Origin: Actinomycetota bacterium
Lineage (GTDB): Bacteria > Actinomycetota > Acidimicrobiia > Acidimicrobiales > Aldehydirespiratoraceae
DNA: 23,293 bases
Assembly: GCA_012271125.1 (NCBI GenBank)
Contig: JAAXHB010000021.1
Coordinates: 1 to 23,293, forward strand
Direction of reading: 5' to 3'
The stretch's first letter is position 1; every line of letters begins with the position of its first letter. The position numbers were made by a program, and so were the translations under genes. This document shows positions 7,127 to 14,325 of this stretch, one piece after another. Under the pieces are notes generated by a model that was given only the letters and a program-made list of their open reading frames with translations, was not told the DNA's origin and did no database searches.

Positions 7127-8122
7127 ATGGCGTCGGTCAACGCATATCGCCTTGGCGCAGCCTTTGCTCGCCACGCACCTCAAAGCGTTCAACGAGTCGC
7201 AGCTAGCACTGGTGGATTTGCTGCTGCGCTCAGCAATCGTCAACGCCGTCTCCTGGTGAGACGCAACCTCGAGCGAGCCACCGGTCGCAAACTCACCCAA
7301 GTCGAATCAGTTAAGGGAGTCGCAGCCACCTTTGACTATTACGCCCGCTATTTCCTTGAGAGTTTTCAGCTTCCGACAGTCTCTACCCAAGAACTAGACG
7401 ATGGTTTCGCATATGAAGGCGTCGACAACATTGAGCGTGCTGTTCGTTCTGGCATCGGCCCGATCCTGGTAATGCCACACCTCGGCACCTGGGAATGGGC
7501 GGCATGGTGGCTCGCGCAAGTGCCGAAAATGAACGTCACCGCTGTGGTTGAGCCACTTGAGCCGCCTGAAGTTTTTGAATGGTTCCTGAGCCTTCGCAAC
7601 TCCCTAGGTATGGAGATCATTGCGATGGGGCCCGATGCTGGTGGGCAGCTTGCCGCCGCAATTAATAAGGGCAATGTCATCTGCTTGCTCAGCGACCGAG
7701 ACATTGCCGGCAACGGCATCATCGTCGACTTCTTTGGTGAACGCACACGTTTGCCCGCAGGTCCGGCAATGCTCGCTTTGCGCACCGGCGCGCCGTTAAT
7801 CCCCGCTGCTGTCTATTGGGGCAATCCCAACAACAATGATGGCTTCGATGCTGCGAGCATCGAAGCTGCTGCCAACAAAGTCGGTCGCCATGCCCGCGGC
7901 CGATCCCAAGTCGGTCGCCATGCCATAGCGATGCCGCCACTTGACACCAGCCGTCAAGGCAATATTCGAGCCGATGTTGAACGGGTCACACAGGACTACG
8001 CACACGCCCTCGAGCAACTCATTGCCAAAGCTCCAACCCAGTGGCATCTCATGTCACCCAACTGGCCAAGCGACTATGAAGCCCTGGGCATGCCAATCCC
8101 GCCTGAACTTCAAACCCTCTAA
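7127..8122 (+). CDS. patA: Phosphatidylinositol mannoside acyltransferase (PatA/HtrB-like)
   Basis: This LpxL/HtrB-family acyltransferase shows the H-x4-E catalytic motif as HLGTWE (H118, E123). It also has the downstream SDRDIAGNGIIVDFFGER block and the LPAGPAMLALRTGAPLIPAAVYW block. The C-terminal QWHLMSPNWPSDYE motif is typical of actinobacterial members. It would transfer an acyl chain to the mannose of phosphatidylinositol mannosides at the inner leaflet. Between AAVYWGNP and MPPLDTSRQG there is an extra loop of about 30 residues. It is made of one palindromic element (7838-7870) plus a 17-bp direct repeat, which explains the 331-residue length against about 300 for relatives. ATG 7127 lies 12 bp after pgsA. 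Confidence 0.88.
   Translation: MASVNAYRLGAAFARHAPQSVQRVAASTGGFAAALSNRQRRLLVRRNLERATGRKLTQVESVKGVAATFDYYARYFLESFQLPTVSTQELDDGFAYEGVDNIERAVRSGIGPILVMPHLGTWEWAAWWLAQVPKMNVTAVVEPLEPPEVFEWFLSLRNSLGMEIIAMGPDAGGQLAAAINKGNVICLLSDRDIAGNGIIVDFFGERTRLPAGPAMLALRTGAPLIPAAVYWGNPNNNDGFDAASIEAAANKVGRHARGRSQVGRHAIAMPPLDTSRQGNIRADVERVTQDYAHALEQLIAKAPTQWHLMSPNWPSDYEALGMPIPPELQTL
7838..7870 (+). repeat. Palindromic in-frame element, copy in patA
   Basis: GCTTCGATGCT (7842-7852) and AGCATCGAAGC (7856-7866) form a perfect 11-bp stem around the loop GCG, preceded by GAT. It is read as DGFDAASIEAA inside a non-conserved loop. It is the only copy in which arm position 7 is fully paired (A-T). Similarity to the DUF3048 copy continues past the stem into GCTGCC. 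Confidence 0.8.
7878..7924 (+). repeat. 17-bp direct repeat in patA
   Basis: AAGTCGGTCGCCATGCC occurs at 7878-7894 and 7908-7924, a period of 30 bp, and encodes KVGRHA then QVGRHA. It directly follows the palindromic element within the same inserted loop. Confidence 0.85.
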
Positions 8123-8148
8123 CCCTCACCCCCTCACCCCCGTCTTCC

Positions 8149-8154
8149 TAGGCT
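8149..8154 (+). promoter_or_regulatory. Candidate -10 element, leaderless pimA
   Basis: TAGGCT ends six bases before ATG 8161, within a C-rich spacer that lacks any Shine-Dalgarno site. The same hexamer is at pdxS. Confidence 0.5.
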
Positions 8155-8160
8155 GAACAA

Positions 8161-9339
8161 ATGCGGATCGGTCTTGTTTGCCCCTACAGCCTGACCATCC
8201 CAGGCGGCGTCCAAACCCAAGTCCTCGGCCTTGCCCGCGCCTTAAGACTCAAGGGCTACGCCACCCGTGTTCTCGCACCCTGTGACGGCCCGCCGCCCGA
8301 TGCCGGCGTCACCCCGCTAGGCAACAGCCTCCCAGCAAGCGCTAACGGCTCCATCGCACCCATCGCGCCCGACCCGTCCTGTCAGCTGCGCGCAATTCGT
8401 GCCATGCGTGACGAAGCCTTTGACGTGATCCACCTTCACGAGCCACTAGCCCCCGGCCCCACAATGACCGCGCTGCTAACTCGTCCCGCTCCGCTACTTG
8501 GTACCTTCCACGCCGCCGGCAGCTCGCTTGCCTATGACCTATTGCCGCGAGCTACAAAGTTCCTTGCCTCACGCCTCGATTATCGAACCGCCGTTTCCGC
8601 CGACGCTAGAGAGCTCGCTTTCAATGCCTTTGGCGGCGACTACGACTTGTTGTTTAACGGCGTTGAGCTAGCTAGCTACCAGCACCCAGAGCCCACTCCA
8701 ACAACCGGTCCAACAGTGCTTTTTGTCGGTCGTCACGAAGAGCGCAAGGGCTTGGCAGTACTTATTGATGCCATCTTGAACGCTCCCGATCCCACTAGCT
8801 CAACCTTTACCCAATCCCCGTTCACCCAATCCTCGTTCGCCCAATCCTCATTAACCCAATCCTCATTAACACTGTGGATCGCAGGCGAAGGTCCCGAAAC
8901 CGAAGCACTAAAAGCCAAATCCACTTACCTTTCAACCATAAATAGCCCAACCATTGAATGGCTCGGCACCATCTCAGGCGAAGAAAAAATCGCTCGCATG
9001 AAAGGTGCCGACGTCTGCTGCGTCCCGTCACTGCACGGTGAATCCTTCGGCGTGGTGCTGCTTGAAGCAATGGCAGCCGGCACCGCGGTAGTTGCAAGCG
9101 ACATTGCCGGCTACCGCAATGTCGCCACGAATAAAGAAAACGCCCTGCTCGTGCCCCCCGGCGACGCCACTGCCCTTGCAGTTGCCTTACAAAAAACCCT
9201 CACCGACACCGCCTTGAGAAAACGTCTCATCACCGCAGGCCACAAGCGTGCCGAAGAGTTTTCCATGGATGCCCTCGCAGAGGAGTACCTCGGCAGATAC
9301 GAACAAATCTCCGGGCCCACTCGAAACCTCCAGTGTTAG
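8161..9339 (+). CDS. pimA: Phosphatidylinositol alpha-mannosyltransferase (GT4 family)
   Basis: PimA transfers the first mannose from GDP-mannose to phosphatidylinositol on the cytoplasmic face. The 392-residue protein has the GT-B layout: N-terminal domain with PGGVQTQVLGLA (about 14-25) and HLHEPLAPG, and C-terminal domain with VLFVGRHEERKG and WIAGEGPE. The nucleotide-sugar motif ESFGVVLLEAMAAGTAVVASD has E(x)7E at E294 and E302. Position after pgsA and patA supports the assignment over other GT4 enzymes. A 15-bp tandem repeat (8806-8865) adds about 20 Ser/Thr/Gln-rich residues between LNAPDP and LWIAGEGPE, in a loop of the C-terminal domain. The start follows the leaderless -10 box. Confidence 0.9.
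   Translation: MRIGLVCPYSLTIPGGVQTQVLGLARALRLKGYATRVLAPCDGPPPDAGVTPLGNSLPASANGSIAPIAPDPSCQLRAIRAMRDEAFDVIHLHEPLAPGPTMTALLTRPAPLLGTFHAAGSSLAYDLLPRATKFLASRLDYRTAVSADARELAFNAFGGDYDLLFNGVELASYQHPEPTPTTGPTVLFVGRHEERKGLAVLIDAILNAPDPTSSTFTQSPFTQSSFAQSSLTQSSLTLWIAGEGPETEALKAKSTYLSTINSPTIEWLGTISGEEKIARMKGADVCCVPSLHGESFGVVLLEAMAAGTAVVASDIAGYRNVATNKENALLVPPGDATALAVALQKTLTDTALRKRLITAGHKRAEEFSMDALAEEYLGRYEQISGPTRNLQC
8806..8865 (+). repeat. 15-bp tandem repeat in pimA (four units)
   Basis: Units TTTACCCAATCCCCG (8806-8820), TTCACCCAATCCTCG, TTCGCCCAATCCTCA and TTAACCCAATCCTCA (ending 8865) follow head to tail; a partial fifth begins at 8866. They encode a five-residue repeat of type (F/L)-(T/A)-Q-S-(P/S). 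The unit keeps the reading frame, so unit-number variation would lengthen or shorten a surface loop of the enzyme. Confidence 0.9.
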
Positions 9340-9381
9340 CAGCGCCCAACGTCACAACCAAACCCTTACTAGTCAAATAAC

Positions 9382-9387
9382 TAGCCT
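9382..9387 (+). promoter_or_regulatory. Candidate -10 element of the M48-like gene
   Basis: TAGCCT ends six bases before GTG 9394. A small inverted repeat, CTAGT (9369-9373) and ACTAG (9380-9384), overlaps it and could be an operator. Confidence 0.45.
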
Positions 9388-9393
9388 TAGGGC

Positions 9394-10176
9394 GTGGCAA
9401 CAAGAATTCGACGCCCAAGGCCGTCTTTAATTGCTGCGGGCCCGTCCATATTCGCCGCCGCCGCTGTCGGAGTAGCCGCTTACCTGCTCGGCACTCCATT
9501 ACCTGTAGCCGTCGCTGTCGCAGCAGTTGTCGCCGTGCTAACAACGATCTGGGTAGTGCGCCGCTCGCCCCGCTCAGCACTTAAGGCAATCGGTGCCAAG
9601 CCACTAAAAATCGACCCCACCGCAAGCGACCCCAGCACCAACAAGTCCAGCGCAAGTGAACTCAGCATCATCAATCTCGTCGAAGGCCTCTGCACCACCC
9701 ACGGCATGAAAGAACCCCAGCTGCACATCGTTGAATCCGACGCCGTCAACGTCGCAAGCGTCGGATTGCGCCGCCGCAAAGCCCATCTTGCCTACACCCG
9801 AGGCGCTCTCAACACCCTCAACCGCCTCGAGCTCGAAGCCGTCACCACCCGCCAACTATGCGAAATCCGCCGCGGCCAAAAAGCCGCCACCGTGCTCGCC
9901 GCCGTGGCACGCATCCCCGGTGCCGGCCTCATCACCTCAAGCATTGCCAAACGCCTCGGCGACCAGCGCAGCGTCATCACCGCCGACCTCGAAGCGGTGC
10001 GCCTCACTAACTACCCGCCGGCTCTTGTCACCGCCCTGCGCAAATCGGTTCACGCCCCCACCGTCGGCGCATCCAACGCAGCCGCTCACCTCTGGCTAGT
10101 CGCACCCCCCGCCCACCGACGCAAACTTCGCCGCCCCCCGATCCTTCACCGCATCGCTGTCCTCACCGACCTTTAA
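9394..10176 (+). CDS. Degenerate M48 (HtpX-like) protease homologue lacking HExxH
   Basis: The 260-residue protein has one or two N-terminal hydrophobic segments (about 13-54), then a soluble domain that follows the M48 peptidase pattern. Matching elements are PQLHIVESDAVNVASVG, AYTRGALNTLNRLELEAV, DLEAVRLTNYPPALVTALRK (which normally carries the third zinc ligand; E200 here) and PPILHRIAVL. Where M48 enzymes have HExxH, this protein has R153-Q-L-C-E157, so both zinc-binding His and the catalytic Glu are gone. It should therefore not be an active metalloprotease. A scaffold or regulatory role is possible but not shown. The family assignment rests on pattern recognition by eye. It overlaps the probable CTG start of the DUF3048 gene. 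Confidence 0.7.
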   Translation: MATRIRRPRPSLIAAGPSIFAAAAVGVAAYLLGTPLPVAVAVAAVVAVLTTIWVVRRSPRSALKAIGAKPLKIDPTASDPSTNKSSASELSIINLVEGLCTTHGMKEPQLHIVESDAVNVASVGLRRRKAHLAYTRGALNTLNRLELEAVTTRQLCEIRRGQKAATVLAAVARIPGAGLITSSIAKRLGDQRSVITADLEAVRLTNYPPALVTALRKSVHAPTVGASNAAAHLWLVAPPAHRRKLRRPPILHRIAVLTDL

Positions 10177-11557
10177 GTTTCAGCTCGCCGCCGTCGCCGC
10201 AACGTGCGCCCTATTCGCATGCGGAGGCGGCGCAAACCCCGTCGGCGGACAATCCGGCTCGGTGCCTCAACCCGACACCACCACACCCGACACTTCTAAC
10301 GATTTTGATGACAACGCCGGCGACGACAACGGCATCGTCTCACAAATTGAAATCGTCGCCGACGAACCACTTTGGCGCTACCCACTCACCGGCGTTGCCT
10401 CATATGACGACATCGACCCACGCCTGCGCCGAGTCCTAGCCGTCAAGGTCGGCAACGGCGACCCCCGCAACCATCCCCAAACCGGCCTCAACGCCGCCGA
10501 CGTCATCTTCGAAGAACTCGTCGAAGGTCGCCGCACCCGCCTGCTGACCCTTTACCACTCACACATCCCGCCCCGCATCGGGCCCGTGCGCTCATCACGC
10601 ACCACCGACATCGACCTGCTCACCGGCCTCGCCGAGCCCTACCTTGTCTCCTCCGGTGCCAACGAAATAGTCCACGCCGAACTCCGAGCCGCCGACCGCC
10701 AAGGCCTCCTAATAGACGGCGGTGCCCTCAACCACTACATCAACTACGCCCGCGACCCGAACCGCCCCCAGCCGTTCAACCTCTATTACGACTACGACCT
10801 CGACGAAGATGGTGCCCCTACCCTCCGCCACGATCTCGACAACCCCGACGACGAGCTTGAGACCCTTGAAGTCACACCTCAGCTGTTCAACGTTGTCTAC
10901 GACGTCTACGATGGTTTCGGTAACAACGGCTTCGATAACGATGGCTTCGACGCCACGAGCGCCGAAGCTGCTGCCACAAGCGCCGACGTTGACACTCTTA
11001 CGCAGCGACCTATAGGCATTGCTGTTACCTACACCGACGACATCGCCGAGGGTGCCACTCACATTTGGGATAACGACGCCTGGGTGCGTGTCCAATGGGA
11101 AGCCCTGCAATGGACTATCGAAGACGCCGCCACGAGAGACCCATCCAAAGACGCTCCACGATCAAGCAACGACAACGCCGATGACAACGACACCAACGGT
11201 GTCTTCCAAGAGCTACGCCCTAGCAATGTGGTCGTGCTCGAAACCCGCTATGTCACAGCAGCATCAGATTTCGAATCCCCCAAAGCCGTCTCATTTGACG
11301 AAGGCAAAGCCTGGATCGCCACCAGAGGCGAAATCATCGAAGGCAACTGGCAACGCAGCCAAACCCAAACCGGCTACTTCCTCAGCGACTCACAAGGCGA
11401 GCCGGTTTTTCTAAGCCCCGGCCAAACCTGGGTTTTCCTTGCCAACACCTCACCACGATTTCCTACCGCCACTATCGAAATCCTCACCGCCCCCGAAGGC
11501 CGTCAACTCTTAGCCCAAGCCCGCACCGACGCCGCCGCAAACCCACCCATTCACTAA
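10157..11557 (+). CDS. DUF3048 (YerB-like) lipoprotein, probable CTG start
   Basis: The DUF3048 core is clear: RVLAVKVGNGDPRNHPQTGL, ADVIFEELVEGRRTRLLTLYHS, IGPVRSSRTTDIDLL, and the C-terminal domain with GYFLSDSQGEPVFLSPGQTWVFL. The first standard start, GTG 10262, leaves no export signal. The same frame is open upstream to 10100. From CTG 10157 it encodes a lysine, a hydrophobic stretch and a lipobox LFAC with the lipidated Cys at residue 22 (codon 10220-10222), then a Gly/Asn/Pro linker. No ATG, GTG or TTG is available in that stretch, so a CTG start (or an unseen frameshift) is inferred. YerB proteins are lipoproteins of unclear function. The N-terminal linker and two internal loops are very Asp/Asn-rich; one loop holds a palindromic element. 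Confidence 0.75.
   Translation: MSSPTFKFQLAAVAATCALFACGGGANPVGGQSGSVPQPDTTTPDTSNDFDDNAGDDNGIVSQIEIVADEPLWRYPLTGVASYDDIDPRLRRVLAVKVGNGDPRNHPQTGLNAADVIFEELVEGRRTRLLTLYHSHIPPRIGPVRSSRTTDIDLLTGLAEPYLVSSGANEIVHAELRAADRQGLLIDGGALNHYINYARDPNRPQPFNLYYDYDLDEDGAPTLRHDLDNPDDELETLEVTPQLFNVVYDVYDGFGNNGFDNDGFDATSAEAAATSADVDTLTQRPIGIAVTYTDDIAEGATHIWDNDAWVRVQWEALQWTIEDAATRDPSKDAPRSSNDNADDNDTNGVFQELRPSNVVVLETRYVTAASDFESPKAVSFDEGKAWIATRGEIIEGNWQRSQTQTGYFLSDSQGEPVFLSPGQTWVFLANTSPRFPTATIEILTAPEGRQLLAQARTDAAANPPIH
10913..10957 (+). repeat. 15-bp tandem repeat leading into a palindromic element
   Basis: Units GGTTTCGGTAACAAC (10913-10927), GGCTTCGATAACGAT (10928-10942) and GGCTTCGACGCCACG (10943-10957) encode GFGNN, GFDND and GFDAT. 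The last unit is the left arm and loop of the palindromic element at 10940-10972, so the tandem array may have grown out of that element. Confidence 0.75.
10940..10972 (+). repeat. Palindromic in-frame element, copy in the DUF3048 gene
   Basis: Left arm GCTTCGACGC (10944-10953), loop CACGA, right arm GCGCCGAAGC (10959-10968), with a single A-C mismatch at arm position 7. It is read as DGFDATSAEAA in an acidic loop between VVYDVYDG and the RPIGIAVTY strand. Confidence 0.8.
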
Positions 11558-11593
11558 CACCTTTCCGCAGCCCGCCACCCGCCACATCCGCTC

Positions 11594-11599
11594 TAGGCT
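11594..11599 (+). promoter_or_regulatory. Candidate -10 element, leaderless pdxS
   Basis: TAGGCT ends six bases before ATG 11606. The 48-bp gap after the DUF3048 stop holds no other feature. Confidence 0.5.
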
Positions 11600-11605
11600 T
11601 GCCAT

Positions 11606-12496
11606 ATGGCAGCAGCAACAGGTCAAACCGGAACGCAGCTCGTCAAGCGCGGTCTCGCCGAGATGCTCAAGGGCGGGGTCATCATGGATGTGGTAACCCC
11701 CGACCAAGCCCGCATCGCCGAAGACGCCGGTGCCACCTCGGTAATGGCACTCGAGCGAGTCCCCTCCGACATCCGCCGCGACGGTGGCGTCTCACGCATG
11801 TCCGACCCGCAGATGATCGCCGAAATCCAGGAAACCGTCAGCATTCCGGTCATGGCAAAGGCACGTATCGGCCATTTCGCCGAAGCCCAGATTCTCGAAG
11901 CACTCGGCGTGGATTATGTCGACGAATCCGAAGTGCTAACCCCCGCAGATGAAGCCCACCACATCGATAAGTGGGCATTCGATGTGCCCTTCGTGTGTGG
12001 TGCCACCAACCTTGGCGAGGCGCTGCGCCGCATCAGCGAAGGCGCTTGCATGATTCGCTCCAAAGGCGAAGCCGGCACCGGCAACATCGTTGAAGCCGTG
12101 CGCCACATCCGCTCAATCGTCGGCGACATGGGTCAGATCACCCAAGCCGACAGTGCCGAGCTTTTTGACTGGGCAAAACGCCTCCAAGCCCCCCACGCCC
12201 TCGTCCAAGAAATCGCCGAAACCGGCGAGCTGCCCGTGCCACTATTCTGCGCCGGCGGCATCGCCACCCCCGCCGATGCCTCGCTGGTGATGCAACTCGG
12301 GGCCCAGGCAGTGTTTGTCGGTTCGGGCATTTTCAAAAGCTCAGATCCACCCCGCATGGCAGCCGCAATCGTGGAAGCCGCCACCCACTATCAAGACCCG
12401 AAGCTTCTGATGAAGGTCTCAGCCGGCCTCGGCGACGCCATGAAGGGTCTAGAAATCGCCACCCTCGACACCAAACTCGCTGACCGAGGCTGGTAA
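11606..12496 (+). CDS. pdxS: Pyridoxal 5'-phosphate synthase subunit PdxS
   Basis: PdxS builds PLP from ribose 5-phosphate, glyceraldehyde 3-phosphate and ammonia supplied by PdxT. The 296-residue (beta/alpha)8 protein keeps the key residues: D28 in GGVIMDVV, K85 in PVMAKARIGH (Schiff-base lysine, K81 in Bacillus subtilis) and K153 in IRSKGEAGTGN (K149). The phosphate-binding FCAGGIATPADASL and VFVGSGIFKS segments are present near the C-terminus. Length is normal and nothing is inserted. pdxT begins 15 bp downstream, giving the usual pair. Confidence 0.97.
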   Translation: MAAATGQTGTQLVKRGLAEMLKGGVIMDVVTPDQARIAEDAGATSVMALERVPSDIRRDGGVSRMSDPQMIAEIQETVSIPVMAKARIGHFAEAQILEALGVDYVDESEVLTPADEAHHIDKWAFDVPFVCGATNLGEALRRISEGACMIRSKGEAGTGNIVEAVRHIRSIVGDMGQITQADSAELFDWAKRLQAPHALVQEIAETGELPVPLFCAGGIATPADASLVMQLGAQAVFVGSGIFKSSDPPRMAAAIVEAATHYQDPKLLMKVSAGLGDAMKGLEIATLDTKLADRGW

Positions 12497-12511
12497 CCCA
12501 ATAAATCCGCC

Positions 12512-13108
12512 GTGCCCCAGGTAGGCGTTCTCGCTCTCCAAGGGGCTTTCGCCGCCCACGCCAAAGCCTTCTCCGACGTAGACGTTGTCGAAATCCGCAC
12601 CCCTGCTGAGCTTGAGCAGGTCGACGCTCTAGTCATCCCCGGTGGAGAATCAACGACGATTTCGATGCTGATCGAACGCTCCGGCCTGCTTGACACCTTG
12701 AAGCAACGCATCGACGATGGCATGCCCACCCTCGGCACTTGCGCTGGCATGATTTTGCTCGCCGCCGACATCGTCGACGGCCGTCATGACCAGCACGCCC
12801 TCGGCTCTATTGACATAAGCGTGCGCCGCAACGCCTACGGCACTCAACTAGACAGCTTCGAAGCAGACCTACATATCCCCGTACTCGAGACCGTTGACGA
12901 TGGCTGCGTCGGCACGACCGCCGCAGCATTCCACGGCGTTTTCATTCGTGCCCCCGCTGTCGAGCGTGTCGGCGCAGATGTTGAGGTCTTGTGCACCCAC
13001 AACGATTCCGTGGTCATGTGCCGTTCCAAAAATGTTCTCGTAGCAGCGTTCCATCCCGAACTCTCCGCCGACCCCCGCCTCCACACCTATTTCATCAAAA
13101 ACCTTTAA
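12512..13108 (+). CDS. pdxT: Pyridoxal 5'-phosphate synthase glutaminase subunit PdxT
   Basis: PdxT hydrolyses glutamine and passes ammonia to PdxS in a 12+12 complex. The class I glutaminase features are complete: IPGGESTT near 47-54, nucleophile C77 in GTCAGM, and H181/E183 in FHPEL. The 198-residue protein is slightly long. Compared with B. subtilis PdxT, in which DSFEADL is followed after a few residues by FTGVFIRAP, this one has about 12 extra residues. They correspond to the palindromic element at 12899-12928. GTG 12512 starts directly with the conserved PQVGVLALQGAF strand. No Shine-Dalgarno site is visible and translation may be coupled to pdxS. Confidence 0.95.
   Translation: MPQVGVLALQGAFAAHAKAFSDVDVVEIRTPAELEQVDALVIPGGESTTISMLIERSGLLDTLKQRIDDGMPTLGTCAGMILLAADIVDGRHDQHALGSIDISVRRNAYGTQLDSFEADLHIPVLETVDDGCVGTTAAAFHGVFIRAPAVERVGADVEVLCTHNDSVVMCRSKNVLVAAFHPELSADPRLHTYFIKNL
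12899..12928 (+). repeat. Palindromic in-frame element, copy in pdxT
   Basis: Left arm GCTGCGTCGG (12903-12912), loop CACGA, right arm CCGCCGCAGC (12918-12927). It is read as DDGCVGTTAAA between the DSFEADL and GVFIRAP strands. Arm position 7 is T instead of A, giving Val in place of the usual Asp. Confidence 0.8.
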
Positions 13109-13390
13109 CCCAAACACAGGCCTCATTGCCTTTCTACCCACCCCTTCACCACCCTCTTCTCCTACCACTCCGTTTGCTTTTCCTCTCCCAACTCTTACCG
13201 ACCTCCCCACCGCCGCGCTGAGTGTGCCCATTTGCTACTCCCACCTCCCTCAGATCTCTGCGCGCCCGTTTGTGTCCGCAGTCCCAAGGTGATTGATGTT
13301 TGAAAAAGGGGATGGGAGGTCAGGCGGTTTGCTAATAAAGGAAGAAGTAGGCAAAAAGAAGGGAGTAGGGGCGAGGTTGGCGAGAGCGTG
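13109..13390. other. Intergenic region after pdxT with a polypyrimidine tract
   Basis: No gene is supported here. A small AGGC/GCCT hairpin (13118-13131) followed by TTTCT just after pdxT could be a weak terminator. From about 13131 to 13250 the plus strand is strongly C/T-rich, with few purines, then switches to a purine-rich stretch (about 13300-13400). Open frames on the minus strand here have no recognisable protein pattern. Confidence 0.6.
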
Positions 13391-13459
13391 AGTGGGCTGG
13401 CGGGCTTGAATGCGCGCAGCCGCGTTTAGCGCGAGCACATTTAAGCCCGATAAAGGCCA
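13391..13459 (+). repeat. Intergenic long-hairpin repeat, copy 2
   Basis: GGGCTTGAATGCGC (13402-13415) pairs with GCACATTTAAGCCC (13435-13448) at 13 of 14 positions, counting one G-U. The loop region and the trailing GATAAAGGCCA match copy 1 at 4890-4970 almost base for base. It lies upstream of yebC. Confidence 0.8.
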
Positions 13460-13481
13460 CGAACGCAGCTTGGGAGCGTTT

Positions 13482-13518
13482 CAGGGTGGACACATTTAAC
13501 CCTGATAAGGCCAACTCG
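13482..13518 (+). repeat. Half copy of the long-hairpin repeat, with its own stem
   Basis: The segment ACACATTTAACCCTGATAAG and the following GCCAACTCG repeat the right half of copies 1 and 2. CAGGGT (13482-13487) pairs perfectly with ACCCTG (13499-13504), giving a 6-bp stem just upstream of the yebC -10 element. It could influence that promoter. Confidence 0.65.
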
Positions 13519-13526
13519 ACCAAAGG

Positions 13527-13532
13527 TAGCCT
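13527..13532 (+). promoter_or_regulatory. Candidate -10 element, leaderless yebC
   Basis: TAGCCT ends six bases before GTG 13539, and the start codon opens the invariant SGHSKWATIKH motif, so the start is certain. This makes it one of the best-anchored leaderless examples in the window. Confidence 0.55.
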
Positions 13533-13538
13533 GACAGT

Positions 13539-14276
13539 GTGAGTGGGCATAGCAAATGGGCGACGATCAAGCACAAGAAGGGTGCTGCGGACGCCAAGCG
13601 TGGCAAGCTATTCGCCAAGTTGATCAAGCAAGTCGAGGTGGCAGCACGCACCGGCGGCGGCGACGTGGAATCAAATCCGACCCTGCGCACCATGTTCCAA
13701 AAAGCCCGCGACAATTCCGTTCCGCTTGACACAATCGAGCGTGCGGTCAAGCGTGGCACCGGCGAGCTTGAAGGCGTCAACTACGAGGAAGCCAACTATG
13801 AGGGCTATGCCCCTGGTGGTGTGGCGCTTTACATCGAATGCCTGACTGACAACCGCAATAGAACCGGCAGCGAAGTCCGCTCGACTCTGACCAAAAACGG
13901 CGGCTCGCTTGCTGAACCAGGTTCGGTCGCTTGGCAGTTTGAACGCAAAGGCGTGCTGACCGTGCCAGCCAGCGTCGACGAAGAGCAGCTAATGACAGTC
14001 GCTCTCGATGCCGGCGCTGAAGACATCACCGATGAAGGCGAATGGCGTCGTGTGATAACCAACCCGTCGGAGCTAAACACGGTCCGAGATGCTCTAGCTG
14101 GTGCCGATGTCCCTTTTGACAGCGCTGACTTGACGATGGTCGCATCGTCGACAGTGCCGGTGACTGATCCATCAGCAGCAAAGTCCGTTCTGCGTTTGCT
14201 GGAACTGCTCGACGACCTTGACGACGTCCAAGATGTTCACAGCAACTTCGACATCGAGGATGACCTGATCGAATAA
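13539..14276 (+). CDS. yebC: YebC/PmpR family protein
   Basis: The 245-residue sequence follows the family throughout: SGHSKWATIKHKKGAADAKRG at the start (residues 2-22), SNPTLRTMFQKARDNSVP, IERAVKRGTGE, YEGYAPGGVALYIECLTDNRNRT and a C-terminal acidic tail. YebC proteins are cytoplasmic. They have been described as transcriptional regulators and, more recently, as translation factors that help ribosomes at difficult sequences such as polyproline. The exact role here cannot be told. It heads the ruvCAB cluster, the common actinobacterial arrangement. Confidence 0.96.
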   Translation: MSGHSKWATIKHKKGAADAKRGKLFAKLIKQVEVAARTGGGDVESNPTLRTMFQKARDNSVPLDTIERAVKRGTGELEGVNYEEANYEGYAPGGVALYIECLTDNRNRTGSEVRSTLTKNGGSLAEPGSVAWQFERKGVLTVPASVDEEQLMTVALDAGAEDITDEGEWRRVITNPSELNTVRDALAGADVPFDSADLTMVASSTVPVTDPSAAKSVLRLLELLDDLDDVQDVHSNFDIEDDLIE

Positions 14277-14325
14277 TCCCCACTATCCCCAGGCATTGAG
14301 TTGCCATAAAATAACATTTAAGACC

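Noticed and set aside
13250..13574. Minus-strand open frames between pdxT and yebC
   Set aside because: They run through the intergenic repeats and the yebC start, and have no recognisable protein pattern or start signal.
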